DNA from: Methylophaga sp.
GTDB taxonomy: Bacteria > Pseudomonadota > Gammaproteobacteria > Nitrosococcales > Methylophagaceae
Direction: 5' to 3'
NCBI RefSeq assembly: GCF_030651745.1
Contig: NZ_JAUSCC010000098.1
Span: 1-43,832 of the forward strand
DNA length: 43,832 nt
Positions 1 to 8,561 of the stretch are shown one piece after another. Made by a program: the position numbers and the translations under genes. A model generated the notes under the pieces. It was not told the DNA's origin and searched no databases. It saw nothing but the letters and a program-made list of their open reading frames with translations. Numbering within the stretch: the stretch's first letter is position 1; every line of letters starts with the position of its first letter.

Positions 1-51
1 ATCAGTATCCGTAACCGCTTACGCGAACGTTATCGCAGTGCGTCCGATTAA
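1..51 (+). CDS. pstA: PstA C-terminal fragment (phosphate ABC transporter permease)
   Basis: The first 17 codons are open in frame 1 and end in TAA at 49-51. They encode a basic tail containing RNRLRERY. Such a tail is usual at the C-terminus of the PstA permease, and pstB follows 31 bases later, as in standard pstSCAB-phoU operons. Only the tail is visible, so the call rests mainly on gene order. It would be the inner-membrane subunit of the high-affinity phosphate importer. Confidence 0.7.
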   Translation: MSIRNRLRERYRSASD

Positions 52-82
52 TGCTCAATGCATCCTGTAATTAAACGAGTAT

Positions 83-937
83 ATGACTATGAATTCACAA
101 GCAACTAACGCCACCCCGATTCGCGTTTCATTAAACCAATCTCGCGGTGGAGAAGAACGAGAAGTTTTGCTGATGGCAAATGAAACACCAAAGATCCAGG
201 TAAACGATTTAAATCTTTATTACGGAAAAGATCAGGCGTTGAAAAATATTACGCTGACTATTCCGGAAAAAAAGGTCACGGCATTTATTGGCCCTTCCGG
301 TTGCGGTAAATCAACCTTGTTACGTTGTTTCAACCGAATGAATGATTTGGTGGATAACGTCACTATCACCGGTGAAATGCTGATGGATGGTTTTGAAATA
401 AACGATCCGAAAATCAATGTCGCTGAATTGCGTCGTCAGGTCGGCATGGTATTCCAGAAGCCAAATCCGTTCCCGAAAACCATTTATGAAAACGTTGCTT
501 ACGGCCTGCGTTTGCAAGGCATCAATGATCGCCAGACGCTGGATAAAGTGGTTGAGAAATCACTGAAAGGTGCAGCGTTGTGGGATGAAGTCAAAGACCG
601 TTTGAATGAGTCTGCAATGGGTATGTCAGGTGGTCAGCAACAGCGTCTGGTAATTGCCAGAGCCATCGCGATTGAACCGGAAGTAATTTTGCTTGATGAA
701 CCGGCCTCAGCTTTAGATCCGATTTCAACTCTGAAGATCGAAGAGCTGATTAACGAACTGAAAGATCAATACACCATTGTTATCGTTACCCATAACATGC
801 AACAAGCGGCGCGCGTTTCTGATTACACCGCCTTTATGTACATGGGCGAGATGATTGAGTTTGGTGCCACCGACCAGTTGTTTACCAATCCAAGTGTTAA
901 ACAGACTGAAGATTATATTACCGGCCGTTACGGCTAG
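83..937 (+). CDS. pstB: Phosphate ABC transporter ATP-binding protein PstB
   Basis: A 284-residue cytoplasmic ATPase that powers phosphate import through PstCA. It has the Walker A motif GPSGCGKST, the signature MSGGQQQRL (Met in place of the usual Leu) and Walker [14 protein letters not shown], followed by the H-loop region [14 protein letters not shown] typical of PstB. About 35 residues precede the conserved core, so the start could lie further in. ATG at 83 is the first in frame; a second candidate is the ATG at 173 (MANETPK), which gives the more usual PstB length of about 255 residues. The gene lies between the pstA tail and phoU, 23 bases upstream of the latter. Confidence 0.97.
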   Translation: MTMNSQATNATPIRVSLNQSRGGEEREVLLMANETPKIQVNDLNLYYGKDQALKNITLTIPEKKVTAFIGPSGCGKSTLLRCFNRMNDLVDNVTITGEMLMDGFEINDPKINVAELRRQVGMVFQKPNPFPKTIYENVAYGLRLQGINDRQTLDKVVEKSLKGAALWDEVKDRLNESAMGMSGGQQQRLVIARAIAIEPEVILLDEPASALDPISTLKIEELINELKDQYTIVIVTHNMQQAARVSDYTAFMYMGEMIEFGATDQLFTNPSVKQTEDYITGRYG

Positions 938-960
938 GCTGCAGGTTCAGGAGATCCTTT

Positions 961-1677
961 ATGGCTACAAATAAATCACAACATATTTCGCAACAGTTCG
1001 AAAAAGAGCTTCAAGATATCCGCAGCCGTGTACTTGCCATGGGTGGCTTGGTAGAACAACAAGTCTCCAAAGCGATGGAAGCGTTGGTTACCGGTGATGC
1101 CGAGCTGGCTCGCCAGGTTATAACCGATGATGAAGACGTCAATAAAATGGATGTCAGCATCGATGAAGACTGTATTCAAATCATAGCGCTGCGTCAGCCT
1201 ACTGCCAGCGATTTACGTTTGGTAACCGGTATTCTGAAAACCATTACCGATCTGGAACGTATCGGCGATGAAGCAGTACGAATTGGCAGAATGGCACTCA
1301 ACCTTGCTGAAAAAGATCGTCCAAAAAAGAATTACCGTGAGCTGCATGCTTTAGGTCAGCATGTGTCCGGTATGTTGCATAGCACGTTGGATGCGTTTGC
1401 CCGTTTTGATGTGGATTCGGCTTTGCAGGTAGCGCATGAAGATCGTCAGGTGGATGCTGAATATGAAGGCATCATCCGTCAGCTGATGACCTACATGATG
1501 GAAGATCCCCGCACAATTAGCCGGGCGATTGACATGATGTGGTCAGCACGCTCACTGGAACGTATCGGCGACCATTCACGCAATATTTCTCAGCACATTA
1601 TCTATCTGGTTGAAGGTAAAGACGTCAGGCATTTATCTGCTGAAAAAATGGAAAAAGTGGTTAAAGGCGACGAATAA
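961..1677 (+). CDS. phoU: Phosphate signalling complex protein PhoU
   Basis: A 238-residue all-helical protein with two PhoU domains. Each carries the E/D-rich metal-binding stretch, seen as ITDLERIGDEAVRIG near residue 95 and ARSLERIGDHSRNIS near residue 195. PhoU links the Pst transporter to the PhoR/PhoB sensor system and dampens phosphate uptake. The ribosome site AGGAGAT lies just before the ATG, and the gene follows pstB closely, so it is the last gene of the pst operon. A strong terminator follows. Confidence 0.97.
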   Translation: MATNKSQHISQQFEKELQDIRSRVLAMGGLVEQQVSKAMEALVTGDAELARQVITDDEDVNKMDVSIDEDCIQIIALRQPTASDLRLVTGILKTITDLERIGDEAVRIGRMALNLAEKDRPKKNYRELHALGQHVSGMLHSTLDAFARFDVDSALQVAHEDRQVDAEYEGIIRQLMTYMMEDPRTISRAIDMMWSARSLERIGDHSRNISQHIIYLVEGKDVRHLSAEKMEKVVKGDE

Positions 1678-1697
1678 TTTTCTCTCGGCACGACGTT

Positions 1698-1730
1698 GCC
1701 CGTATTCATTATGAATGCGGGCTTTTTTTT
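1698..1730 (+). terminator. Rho-independent terminator after phoU
   Basis: A 12-bp hairpin with one G-T wobble (arms 1698-1709 and 1711-1722, the innermost pairs opening as the loop) runs straight into eight T residues at 1723-1730. It lies 20 bases after the phoU stop and closes the pst-phoU operon. Confidence 0.9.
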
Positions 1731-1807
1731 GGGCCAAATTCTGAAAGTTCGTGGCGTCCCTCGACGTAGTCAGGCAAAATGCCAGCAAGTTGGTAAAAGC
1801 TGAGTTT

Positions 1808-3313
1808 ATGGAAACACCAGAAGATTTTGATGTTCTCGCCGCTGTTGACCTCGGTTCTAACAGCTTTCATATGATCATCGCCCGATTGCGTGACGGGCAT
1901 TTCCAGGTAATGGATCGGCTGCGCGAGATGGTGCAGCTTCGGGCCGGACTGGATAAACATAATATGTTGTCTGAAGAGGCACAAACACGTGCAATTGCCT
2001 GTCTGGAACGCTTCGGTGAACGCATTCGTCATTTGCCTGCCGGTAAAGTACGCATTGTTGGCACCAATACCTTACGTGTGGCTGAAAACAGTCGGGAATT
2101 TCTGCGTAAAGCCCGTCAGGCTCTAGGTCATCCCATTGAAATAGTCACCGGTGAAGAAGAAGCACGGCTGATTTACATGGGTGTTTCACGTTCATTAGCC
2201 TTTGATAACAGCCGCCGATTGGTAATGGATATTGGTGGTGGCAGCACAGAGTTTATTATCGGTGAAGGTCTCGATGGGTTGCGCCGTGAAAGCCTGGAAA
2301 TGGGGTGTGTCAGTTTCACTCAGCGGTTCTTTACCGATGGCACCGTCAGTCAATTACGGATGCAGGCGGCATTATTAACTGCTGCTATCAAACTACGATC
2401 CATTCAACGACCTTATCAAAATCTTGGCTGGGTTGAGGCTGTCGGCGCTTCCGGCACCATTCGCACCGTCGCCAGTATTGCAACTGCGCAGAGCTGGAGT
2501 GAAAACGGCGTTATCACCACCGAAGCTTTAGATAACATTATTGCCCATATGGTCGAAGCCGGTCATTACGCTAAATTTCAACTGGAAGGCTTAAGTCCGG
2601 AACGTGCCAATGTGCTGGCCGGGGGAGTCGCCGTGTTAAAGGCATCATTTGATCGATTAAAAATTGATCGGATGATTGTCTCAGATGGCGCATTGCGTGA
2701 AGGTTTGCTTTACGACCTGCAAGGTCGTATTCAACATGATGATGAACGTGACCGCACGGTCAATTCCTTGGCCCGCCGCTATCACGTTGATGAAGCCCAT
2801 GCTGATCGAGTCAGTAAAATGGCTACCGAGTTGTATCATCAGGTTGCGGCTGAATGGGAAATCAGTAGTGAAGAGCATCTGCATCGTCTGCAATGGGCGG
2901 CCAAATTGCATGAAGTTGGACTGGCCATTTCGCATTACCAATATCACAAACATTCTTCTTACTTAGTTGCCCACTCTGATTTACCGGGTTTTTCACGCGA
3001 AGAGCAACAGGCACTGGCGGCGATGGTAAGAGGGCAACGCCGCAGTTTTCCGCGTAAACATATCAAACAATTGTCGGATGATATGCAGCAGTCGACTATG
3101 CGTTTAACCATTTTATTGCGATTATCCCTGGTGTTTAACCGGGGCCGTAGCGAAAAAACTGACACCCATGTTGGCCTCAGTATGCATCGCAATTCATTGA
3201 TCTTGACCTTACCAACGGGCTGGCTGGAAGAACATCCTTTAACAGAAGCTGATCTAGTGCAGGAAAGACAAGAGCTGAAAGAAATTGATCTCCGCCTGAA
3301 AATTCGTGACTAA
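1808..3313 (+). CDS. ppx: Exopolyphosphatase (Ppx/GppA family)
   Basis: Hydrolyses terminal phosphates from polyphosphate. The sugar-kinase/actin-fold N-terminal half carries AAVDLGSNSFHMII, the VTGEEEARLIYMG loop with the catalytic Glu, and VMDIGGGSTEFIIG. The C-terminal half is HD-like (KLHEVGLAISHYQYHKHS). The frame stays open upstream to a GTG at 1751 (520 residues), but ATG 1808 gives 501 residues and an N-terminus of the usual length before the first motif, so I prefer it; the ribosome site is weak for both. Its position after pst-phoU suggests shared use in phosphate storage, though the terminator at 1698-1730 implies separate transcription. Confidence 0.95.
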   Translation: METPEDFDVLAAVDLGSNSFHMIIARLRDGHFQVMDRLREMVQLRAGLDKHNMLSEEAQTRAIACLERFGERIRHLPAGKVRIVGTNTLRVAENSREFLRKARQALGHPIEIVTGEEEARLIYMGVSRSLAFDNSRRLVMDIGGGSTEFIIGEGLDGLRRESLEMGCVSFTQRFFTDGTVSQLRMQAALLTAAIKLRSIQRPYQNLGWVEAVGASGTIRTVASIATAQSWSENGVITTEALDNIIAHMVEAGHYAKFQLEGLSPERANVLAGGVAVLKASFDRLKIDRMIVSDGALREGLLYDLQGRIQHDDERDRTVNSLARRYHVDEAHADRVSKMATELYHQVAAEWEISSEEHLHRLQWAAKLHEVGLAISHYQYHKHSSYLVAHSDLPGFSREEQQALAAMVRGQRRSFPRKHIKQLSDDMQQSTMRLTILLRLSLVFNRGRSEKTDTHVGLSMHRNSLILTLPTGWLEEHPLTEADLVQERQELKEIDLRLKIRD

Positions 3314-3367
3314 AACGGAATTTCGCCTCGTAGCAACAGTCAATACTGCATGCGCGAGGGCATGATC

Positions 3368-3898
3368 ATGTTGCGAGCAGTTTCAGTATTAGTATCAGGC
3401 TTAATGTTTTCTCTGCCAGTTTGGGCAGAAGAAGCGCTTTACTTCAGTGAAACTGGTGAGCGCTTCAGCATCAGCCAGACCAAAGATGGCAAATATTGGG
3501 CAACGCTGATTATCAGCGATAAACACACCGCCAGCTTTGCCAATAATGAATTAATTCTTTTGCAACTGGATGATCAAGCCCCAATTTCTTTGGAGCATGG
3601 GAATTTGAGTTGTGGCTCACCCGCCAAGGCTGAGCAAACTGTATTTTATGAGTTTTCCACTTCAGCTAACGGGGTGTTTGCAAAATCTGAATCCCAACCA
3701 TTACCGAAAGGATTCGACCAGGTCAGGCAGCGTGATGTGTTTCGATCAATTACCGCCGATCGGCGTGCTGAAACGGTTGATTTTGAGTTGAGTGATAAAA
3801 CTGTCACCGTGCAGCAATTAGAATCAGCCAACACATTGAATTTTCGTTTTGTTACCGATGATGAAATTCGGCGTCAGGCAACGTTTAAGCTGCAATAA
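3368..3898 (+). CDS. Small secreted protein of unknown function
   Basis: The frame opens with three possible ATGs at 3350, 3362 and 3368; the last starts a clean signal peptide, MLRAVSVLVSGLMFSLPVWA, cleaved before Glu-Glu. The mature protein, about 156 residues, is polar and rich in beta-forming segments, with a single Cys in LSCGSPAKAEQ. I recognise no catalytic motif. It follows ppx by about 50 bases with no terminator between, so it may be co-transcribed. It is probably periplasmic; nothing in the sequence says more. Confidence 0.75.
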   Translation: MLRAVSVLVSGLMFSLPVWAEEALYFSETGERFSISQTKDGKYWATLIISDKHTASFANNELILLQLDDQAPISLEHGNLSCGSPAKAEQTVFYEFSTSANGVFAKSESQPLPKGFDQVRQRDVFRSITADRRAETVDFELSDKTVTVQQLESANTLNFRFVTDDEIRRQATFKLQ

Positions 3899-3904
3899 AA
3901 CAAA

Positions 3905-3935
3905 CACAGGATCTGGCAACTTGCCAGATCCTGTG
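3905..3935. terminator. Perfect inverted repeat between convergent genes
   Basis: Arms 3905-3919 and 3921-3935 are perfect 15-bp complements about one central base. It lies between two convergent genes. T-rich sequence follows on the minus strand but is poor on the plus strand. A bidirectional terminator is likely. Confidence 0.65.
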
Positions 3936-3942
3936 AGTCGTA

Positions 3943-4347
3943 CTATTTAGCTTTAGTTGGTTTAACCTCGCCAATTGCACCATCAGCACGAGCTTTCAGA
4001 TAAGCATAAATTTGATCCATGCCCTCCATTACTTGGGCATTGCTCTCCCAACCCGGCATCATGCCGATTTGCCCCATCTTGCCTTTGGCTACCGTGGTAA
4101 TAAACTCATCTTTGGAAATAACATTTAAGCTTTCAGCCAGATTTGGCCCTACCATGCCTTGAGCAACGGTGCCATGGCAGCGTGCACACCAATTGCGATA
4201 AAGTTTATAACCATTAAAGGTTTCACTATCCAAAGCATGTCCATCGGTTACGGTGTAAGGTTTATCATCTGCATGACTGAATGCGCTAAAAGCCAGCAAA
4301 CTTGCCATAATGGCCAAAACACTTGGTTTTAGTATGTTTTTTTTCAT
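3943..4347 (-). CDS. Periplasmic monohaem cytochrome c
   Basis: A 134-residue protein starting MKKNILKPS with a cleaved signal peptide ending FSHA before DDKPY. One haem-binding motif, CARCH, follows the stretch ETFNGYKLYRNW; a distal Met ligand is likely in GMMPGW. The pattern G.xxDxETxNGYxxYxxxCxxCHG resembles the small cytochromes c that accept electrons from PQQ-dependent alcohol dehydrogenases (cytochrome c550/XoxG-like); that comparison is from memory of the family. Seven more codons upstream are open, but ATG 4347 has a good GAGGAA ribosome site. No dehydrogenase gene is next to it here. Confidence 0.88.
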   Translation of the reverse strand: MKKNILKPSVLAIMASLLAFSAFSHADDKPYTVTDGHALDSETFNGYKLYRNWCARCHGTVAQGMVGPNLAESLNVISKDEFITTVAKGKMGQIGMMPGWESNAQVMEGMDQIYAYLKARADGAIGEVKPTKAK

Positions 4348-4652
4348 ATTGTTCCTCACAAATATCAATAATCAGGCCATTGAGAGTAATCTGCTTTTAA
4401 AGTCAGGAGACCGGTATTCAAGACCTGTTATCACAACGGTCAAAACCATGAAATGTGTAAACTGCTGTGTTAATTGACATGGTTCTGTACTATTCAATCT
4501 GTTTTTAACATCATACTCTCTACCTTCAAGACTATTTTAGTAATTACTAATAAAGGAAAATGTGTTTTTTGCAGCGCTAGTAGGGCAAATCACACAATAA
4601 TTAAAGGGTTAAAGTGATAATCTGTGCGCTAGTTGAAATTCAGGCTTAATAA
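4348..4652. other. Divergent intergenic region
   Basis: About 305 bases between the divergent cytochrome c and DsbD_2/TauE-like genes. It is AT-rich. I see a TTGACA at about 4475 but no well-spaced -10 box, and no convincing operator, repeat or RNA gene. It must contain both promoters. Confidence 0.4.
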
Positions 4653-5405
4653 ATGGATGCACTCACGACATCGTTGGTCACGGCTTTCTTGCTAGGTTTA
4701 TTCAGCTCGGCGCATTGCATTGCTATGTGTGGATCGGTCATTGGTGCGTTGACGTTGACCCTGCCCGTCGAGATCCGCCAACAACCTCGTAAAATGTTTC
4801 CGTTTGTCTTTAACTATAATGTTGGCCGAATTCTCAGCTATGCCATTGCCGGTAGTATCGTAGGCTTTCTTGCTTCTCCATTAGCTCAGATCAATGGCCT
4901 TTCAGTATTACGTTATCTTTCAGTTTTAGTGATGATCGGCATGGGCTTGTATCTGGCCGGATGGTTTCCCAAGTTTGCTCATGCCGAAAAAATTGGTGCG
5001 CCGATCTGGCGTAAGCTACAACCCATTGGTCAAAAACTGCTTCCTGTTCGTACCTTAAAACAAGCCTTTTTATTAGGTGCAGTATGGGGCTGGTTACCGT
5101 GTGGTTTGGTATATGCCGGGCTTGCCGTAGCAGCAACGACGGGTGATCCTTTATATGCTGCTTCAGTGATGCTGGCATTTGGCTTAGGCACTTTACCGGC
5201 AGTAATGGGGGCTGGAATGTTTGCCGGAATGTTGGCTTCATTAGCGCGTAATCAACTGTTTCGCAAACTTGCTGGATTATTGATCATCGTGATGGCTTTG
5301 TTGCTATTGTTATGGCCACATGGCGGGCATCATGATCATGAACAAGGGGAGGCAACTCCTTCAACTGAGATGGAATCTGGCCATGATCATTCCCACCAAC
5401 ATTAA
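4653..5405 (+). CDS. DsbD_2 / TauE-SafE-like membrane protein with His-rich tail
   Basis: A 250-residue protein with about six membrane segments. The first has the motif GLFSSAHCIAMCG, and a later one has WGWLPCGLVYAGL; these paired Cys/Pro-Cys segments typify the DsbD_2 branch (annotated as sulfite exporter TauE/SafE or CcdA-like), which is linked to copper or cytochrome c oxidase maturation in many proteobacteria. The C-terminus is a soluble tail rich in His (HGGHHDHEQG and GHDHSHQH) that could bind Cu or Zn. A regulator gene starts 15 bases downstream, so the two are likely co-transcribed. The substrate is unknown. Confidence 0.82.
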   Translation: MDALTTSLVTAFLLGLFSSAHCIAMCGSVIGALTLTLPVEIRQQPRKMFPFVFNYNVGRILSYAIAGSIVGFLASPLAQINGLSVLRYLSVLVMIGMGLYLAGWFPKFAHAEKIGAPIWRKLQPIGQKLLPVRTLKQAFLLGAVWGWLPCGLVYAGLAVAATTGDPLYAASVMLAFGLGTLPAVMGAGMFAGMLASLARNQLFRKLAGLLIIVMALLLLLWPHGGHHDHEQGEATPSTEMESGHDHSHQH

Positions 5406-5420
5406 GTTGAGCGCGCCAAC

Positions 5421-6359
5421 ATGACGATGGAAATGATTGGTCATTCACCCCAAATCACACATTTGCAACGTGTGTTACCAATGATTGCTTTGAGTGATGC
5501 CAGCGTATTGATTTGTGGAGAAACTGGTACCGGTAAAGAACTGGTTGCCCAACGTCTGCATCAATTAAGTCGCCGTGCCGATAAACCGATGGTGACGATT
5601 AACTGTGCTGCATTACCGGCGCAAGATACCGAAGTGGATTTATTTGGTCGTGCCAATGCTGACGGTGAAGTGATTGAACCGGGACGACTACTGGCCGCGC
5701 AGGGCAGTTCGGTATTTCTTGATGAAGTGGATGCTTTGCCATTAAGTGTGCAGGCCAAAGTACTGCGCTTTCTCGAAGCTGGAGAATGTCAGCTAGCGGG
5801 TAGCCATAAATTACATCTTATTGATGCACGAATTCTGGCGGCTTCCAGTGTTGATTTACCTGCCGAAGTCAAAGCCGGGCGGTTTCGTGCTGACTTATAT
5901 TATCGCCTGCAAGTGGTGCCGATTGAATTACCGGTGTTAAAACAACGCAGTGAAGATATTCCGTTGTTGTTGAATTATTTCGCCAAACAATTTGCTGGCA
6001 ATAATGCGCCATTACGTTTTGCCAAGGAAGCCGTGCAACAATTGCAACGATACAGCTGGCCCGGCAATGTCCGTGAATTATCCAATTTCTGTCAGCGACT
6101 CAGCTTATTACAGCCGGGCATTATGGTGCAGTTAAAAGATTTACCCTCTGAAATGCAGCAGAAATCACTTTCCGCTCCGCAGCAATTTAGCATCCCACCA
6201 GAAGGTATTGATCTGGCGCAACTGGAGCTGGATTTGATCGAACAGGCGTTGGAAATGGCAGCCGGAAATCGCTCTAAAGCCGCCAGATTATTAGGTATTA
6301 CCCGCGATACATTGCTATATCGCATGCAGAAATACGGCCTCTCTGACGAAGCTAAATAA
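5421..6359 (+). CDS. AAA+ enhancer-binding-type regulator without receiver domain and without GAFTGA loop
   Basis: 312 residues: an AAA+ domain from about residue 5 to 235 and a Fis-type helix-turn-helix at the end (NRSKAARLLGITRDTLLYRM). Walker A GETGTGKE is at 33-40, Walker B FLDE at 99-102, and GRFRADLYYRLQVVPI is intact. The loop that follows LFG in NtrC-family activators should carry GAFTGA, which contacts sigma54; here the protein reads LFGRANADGEVIEPGRL instead. There is no N-terminal sensory or receiver domain. It may therefore be a sigma54-independent regulator, like TyrR, or controlled only by abundance. It lies directly after the DsbD_2-like gene. Confidence 0.88.
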   Translation: MTMEMIGHSPQITHLQRVLPMIALSDASVLICGETGTGKELVAQRLHQLSRRADKPMVTINCAALPAQDTEVDLFGRANADGEVIEPGRLLAAQGSSVFLDEVDALPLSVQAKVLRFLEAGECQLAGSHKLHLIDARILAASSVDLPAEVKAGRFRADLYYRLQVVPIELPVLKQRSEDIPLLLNYFAKQFAGNNAPLRFAKEAVQQLQRYSWPGNVRELSNFCQRLSLLQPGIMVQLKDLPSEMQQKSLSAPQQFSIPPEGIDLAQLELDLIEQALEMAAGNRSKAARLLGITRDTLLYRMQKYGLSDEAK

Positions 6360-6453
6360 TCTAAAGGGGCTATGAAAGACCAGACCCTTGGCCCGTGCGT
6401 CCAAAGCACTTTTGGTTTACAGTAGCGGCACTGCAACAAATGAGAAAACAAGC

Positions 6454-7287
6454 ATGAAACAGTATCTCGATTTACTTCGTGATGTGATGGAAAACGGTGT
6501 AGATAAAGGCGACCGCACCGGTACCGGTGCCCGCTCGGTATTTGGTCGACAAGTTCGTTATGACTTGGCTGAAGGCTTTCCGTTACTGACTACCAAAAAA
6601 CTGCATATTCGCAGCATTCTGCACGAACTTCTATGGTTTCTCAGTGGCGAAACCAATATCTGTTACCTGAAAGAAAATGGTGTATCGATTTGGGATGAAT
6701 GGGCAACACCTGATGGCGAACTCGGCCCGGTTTACGGTGCTCAATGGCGTAACTGGCAAGGTGCGGATGGGAAAAAATATGATCAGATTTCAGCCTTAGT
6801 CGAAGGGCTGAAAAACAATCCCGATAGCCGCCGCCATATTATCAACGGCTGGAATGTCGCTTTGCTACCAGACGAAAAACAAAAACCCTGGGAAAATGCA
6901 GCCGCTGGCAAAATGGCTCTGCCACCGTGTCATGTGTTGTATCAGTTTTATGTTGCCAACGGTAAGCTCAGCGCGTCTTTGTATATCCGCTCAAATGATC
7001 TGTTTCTGGGTAATCCATACAACACGGCCTCACTGGCATTTTTGACACATATGCTGGCCCAGCAATGTGATCTGGATGTTGGTGAAATCGTGCTCAGCAT
7101 TGGTGATGCACATATTTATAGCAATCATTTCGAGCAGGTTGAAACTCAGTTGCAACGCACGCCAGGCCCATTACCTAAACTGAAAATTCATCGTAAGCCC
7201 GATTCCATTTTTGATTATCGATTTGATGATTTTGAAATCGTTGATTACGTGGCACAGGCGCATATCAAAGCCCCGATAGCCGTATGA
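6454..7287 (+). CDS. thyA: Thymidylate synthase
   Basis: Converts dUMP to dTMP with methylenetetrahydrofolate. 277 residues from ATG 6454 ([15 protein letters not shown]), close to the family's usual 264-280. Visible landmarks are the dUMP-binding [12 protein letters not shown] near the N-terminus, the catalytic Cys in [23 protein letters not shown], and the C-terminal PIAV. The frame stays open to a TTG at 6388, but the family N-terminus begins at the ATG. Its last codons overlap the ATG of the next gene by four bases (ATGA), so the two are translationally coupled. Confidence 0.97.
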   Translation: MKQYLDLLRDVMENGVDKGDRTGTGARSVFGRQVRYDLAEGFPLLTTKKLHIRSILHELLWFLSGETNICYLKENGVSIWDEWATPDGELGPVYGAQWRNWQGADGKKYDQISALVEGLKNNPDSRRHIINGWNVALLPDEKQKPWENAAAGKMALPPCHVLYQFYVANGKLSASLYIRSNDLFLGNPYNTASLAFLTHMLAQQCDLDVGEIVLSIGDAHIYSNHFEQVETQLQRTPGPLPKLKIHRKPDSIFDYRFDDFEIVDYVAQAHIKAPIAV

Positions 7288-7721
7288 TTGAAAAAGCCCA
7301 AAAACCTTTATATATCGTCTGGCAGGACAAGTTTCTGCAAAACGAACCTATCATTGATGAACAGCATCGAGGTGCTGTCGCGATTATCAATTCCCTGCAT
7401 TACTTCATACAACAAGGTTTTACACTGCATCAGTTAAAGCCAACGGCACAGATATTGAAAAATTATTTGAATTTTCATTTCATGACGGAGCAGGGAATTT
7501 TAGAAGCTCTCGAATGCCCATTAATGAAGCAATACAAAGCAGAGTCGGCTAAAACCTTAAAAGACTTTGATGAATGCTATTTAAAGGGTATGTCCGAGAA
7601 AGATCCGACAATATTACTGATTTGTCTGAGAAACTGGTGGCTACAGCATTTGGAATTACATGAAAAAATTACGCCGTTTCTGCATCAGTGGAAAGGTGAT
7701 TACTGCCGGGTTACTGAATAA
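7284..7721 (+). CDS. Hemerythrin-like protein with incomplete diiron site
   Basis: 145 residues with the overall pattern of bacteriohemerythrin: W13, D15 and F17, then IDEQH (H28), HFMTEQ (H65, E69) and [11 protein letters not shown] (H122). In canonical hemerythrin the iron ligands also include two His at +15 and +19 from the Glu, and an Asp at +5 from the last His. Here these positions are Tyr84, Ser88 and Glu127. Oxygen binding of the usual kind is therefore doubtful; it may bind one metal or serve as a scaffold. Start and stop are fixed by the ATGA overlap with thyA. Confidence 0.8.
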   Translation: MIEKAQKPLYIVWQDKFLQNEPIIDEQHRGAVAIINSLHYFIQQGFTLHQLKPTAQILKNYLNFHFMTEQGILEALECPLMKQYKAESAKTLKDFDECYLKGMSEKDPTILLICLRNWWLQHLELHEKITPFLHQWKGDYCRVTE

Positions 7722-7751
7722 ATATGACGCTGCATGGTGCGTTTAACAGAC

Positions 7752-7768
7752 CTTAAGTTTTTAGTAAG
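7752..7768 (+). promoter_or_regulatory. Candidate response-regulator direct repeat (6-5-6)
   Basis: CTTAAG at 7752-7757 and AGTAAG at 7763-7768 are separated by five T, about 50 bases before the cytochrome b561 gene. The spacing is that of tandem half-sites for OmpR/PhoB-class regulators such as PmrA. One site only, imperfect, so weak. Confidence 0.3.
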
Positions 7769-7816
7769 AATCTTGGGTTAGTCTAAACGCCACTGATTGA
7801 TTTCAAGGAATACAGC

Positions 7817-8554
7817 ATGACACAACAAAACTTAAAATCTTATCGAGTATGGGATAGACCGGTCAGGATCTTCCATTGGGTCGCGGTGTTGACCTTCATC
7901 CCGATGGTTGCCCTGGGGCTGGTAATGATGTTCAGCCGTGATTTAGGCATTTCAGCCGAGTCGAAAGTGTTGTTAAAAGCCATCCATATCTGGATTGGTT
8001 ATGTGTTTTTCTTGAATATTGTCGTTCGTATTATCTGGGGTTTTTGTGGCAATCGTTTTGCCAGGTGGAAGGCAGTTTTACCGTTCGGCAAAGTGTATAA
8101 AGCGCAATACGCTGCTTATCGTGAAGCGCGTAAAACCAAACGTAAACTCAACTTTCTTGGGCATAATCCGCTAGGGCGCTGGAGCGTCATGGTGATGTTA
8201 TTCCTGATGACTGCACAAAGTGTCACCGGCCTGGTATTAGGCAGCACGGATTTATATATGCCGCCATTTGGCTCGCATATAAAAGCCTGGGTGGCACAGG
8301 ATGAAGCTTCAATGGCATTAATTGTGCCCGGCGATCGGGAAACCGGTATCAACCCAGAGGCCTATCAGGAAATGCGTGAGTTCCGAACCCCTTATCGCAG
8401 TTGGCACACTTACATTTTTTATCTGTTGATAATCTCGGTGGTGGTGCATATTGCGGCGGTTGTCAGAGCCGAGAAGATAGAGGGCAGCGGGCTTACTTCA
8501 GGCATGATCACCGGCAACAAGGTGTATTCAGAAAAGCCTTTCGACGCGGATTAA
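7817..8554 (+). CDS. Cytochrome b561 / b-type cytochrome membrane subunit
   Basis: 245 residues with four predicted membrane helices. The opening YRVWDRPVRIFHWVAVLTF, the second-helix His in KAIHIWIGYVFF and the late YRSWHTYIFYLL and VVVHIAAV are the haem-ligand positions of the cytochrome b561 / Ni-Fe hydrogenase b-subunit superfamily. It passes electrons between quinol and periplasmic partners in the inner membrane. A long loop lies between helices three and four. The ribosome site AAGGA lies 8 bases before ATG 7817. It converges with the PepSY gene, seven bases away; no hydrogenase is nearby. Confidence 0.88.
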   Translation: MTQQNLKSYRVWDRPVRIFHWVAVLTFIPMVALGLVMMFSRDLGISAESKVLLKAIHIWIGYVFFLNIVVRIIWGFCGNRFARWKAVLPFGKVYKAQYAAYREARKTKRKLNFLGHNPLGRWSVMVMLFLMTAQSVTGLVLGSTDLYMPPFGSHIKAWVAQDEASMALIVPGDRETGINPEAYQEMREFRTPYRSWHTYIFYLLIISVVVHIAAVVRAEKIEGSGLTSGMITGNKVYSEKPFDAD

Positions 8555-8561
8555 AAAATTG

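Noticed and set aside
2676..2966. ORFs of 90-96 residues on both strands inside ppx.
   Set aside because: They lie wholly inside a strongly conserved gene in other frames, have no ribosome site and no recognisable domain; shadows.
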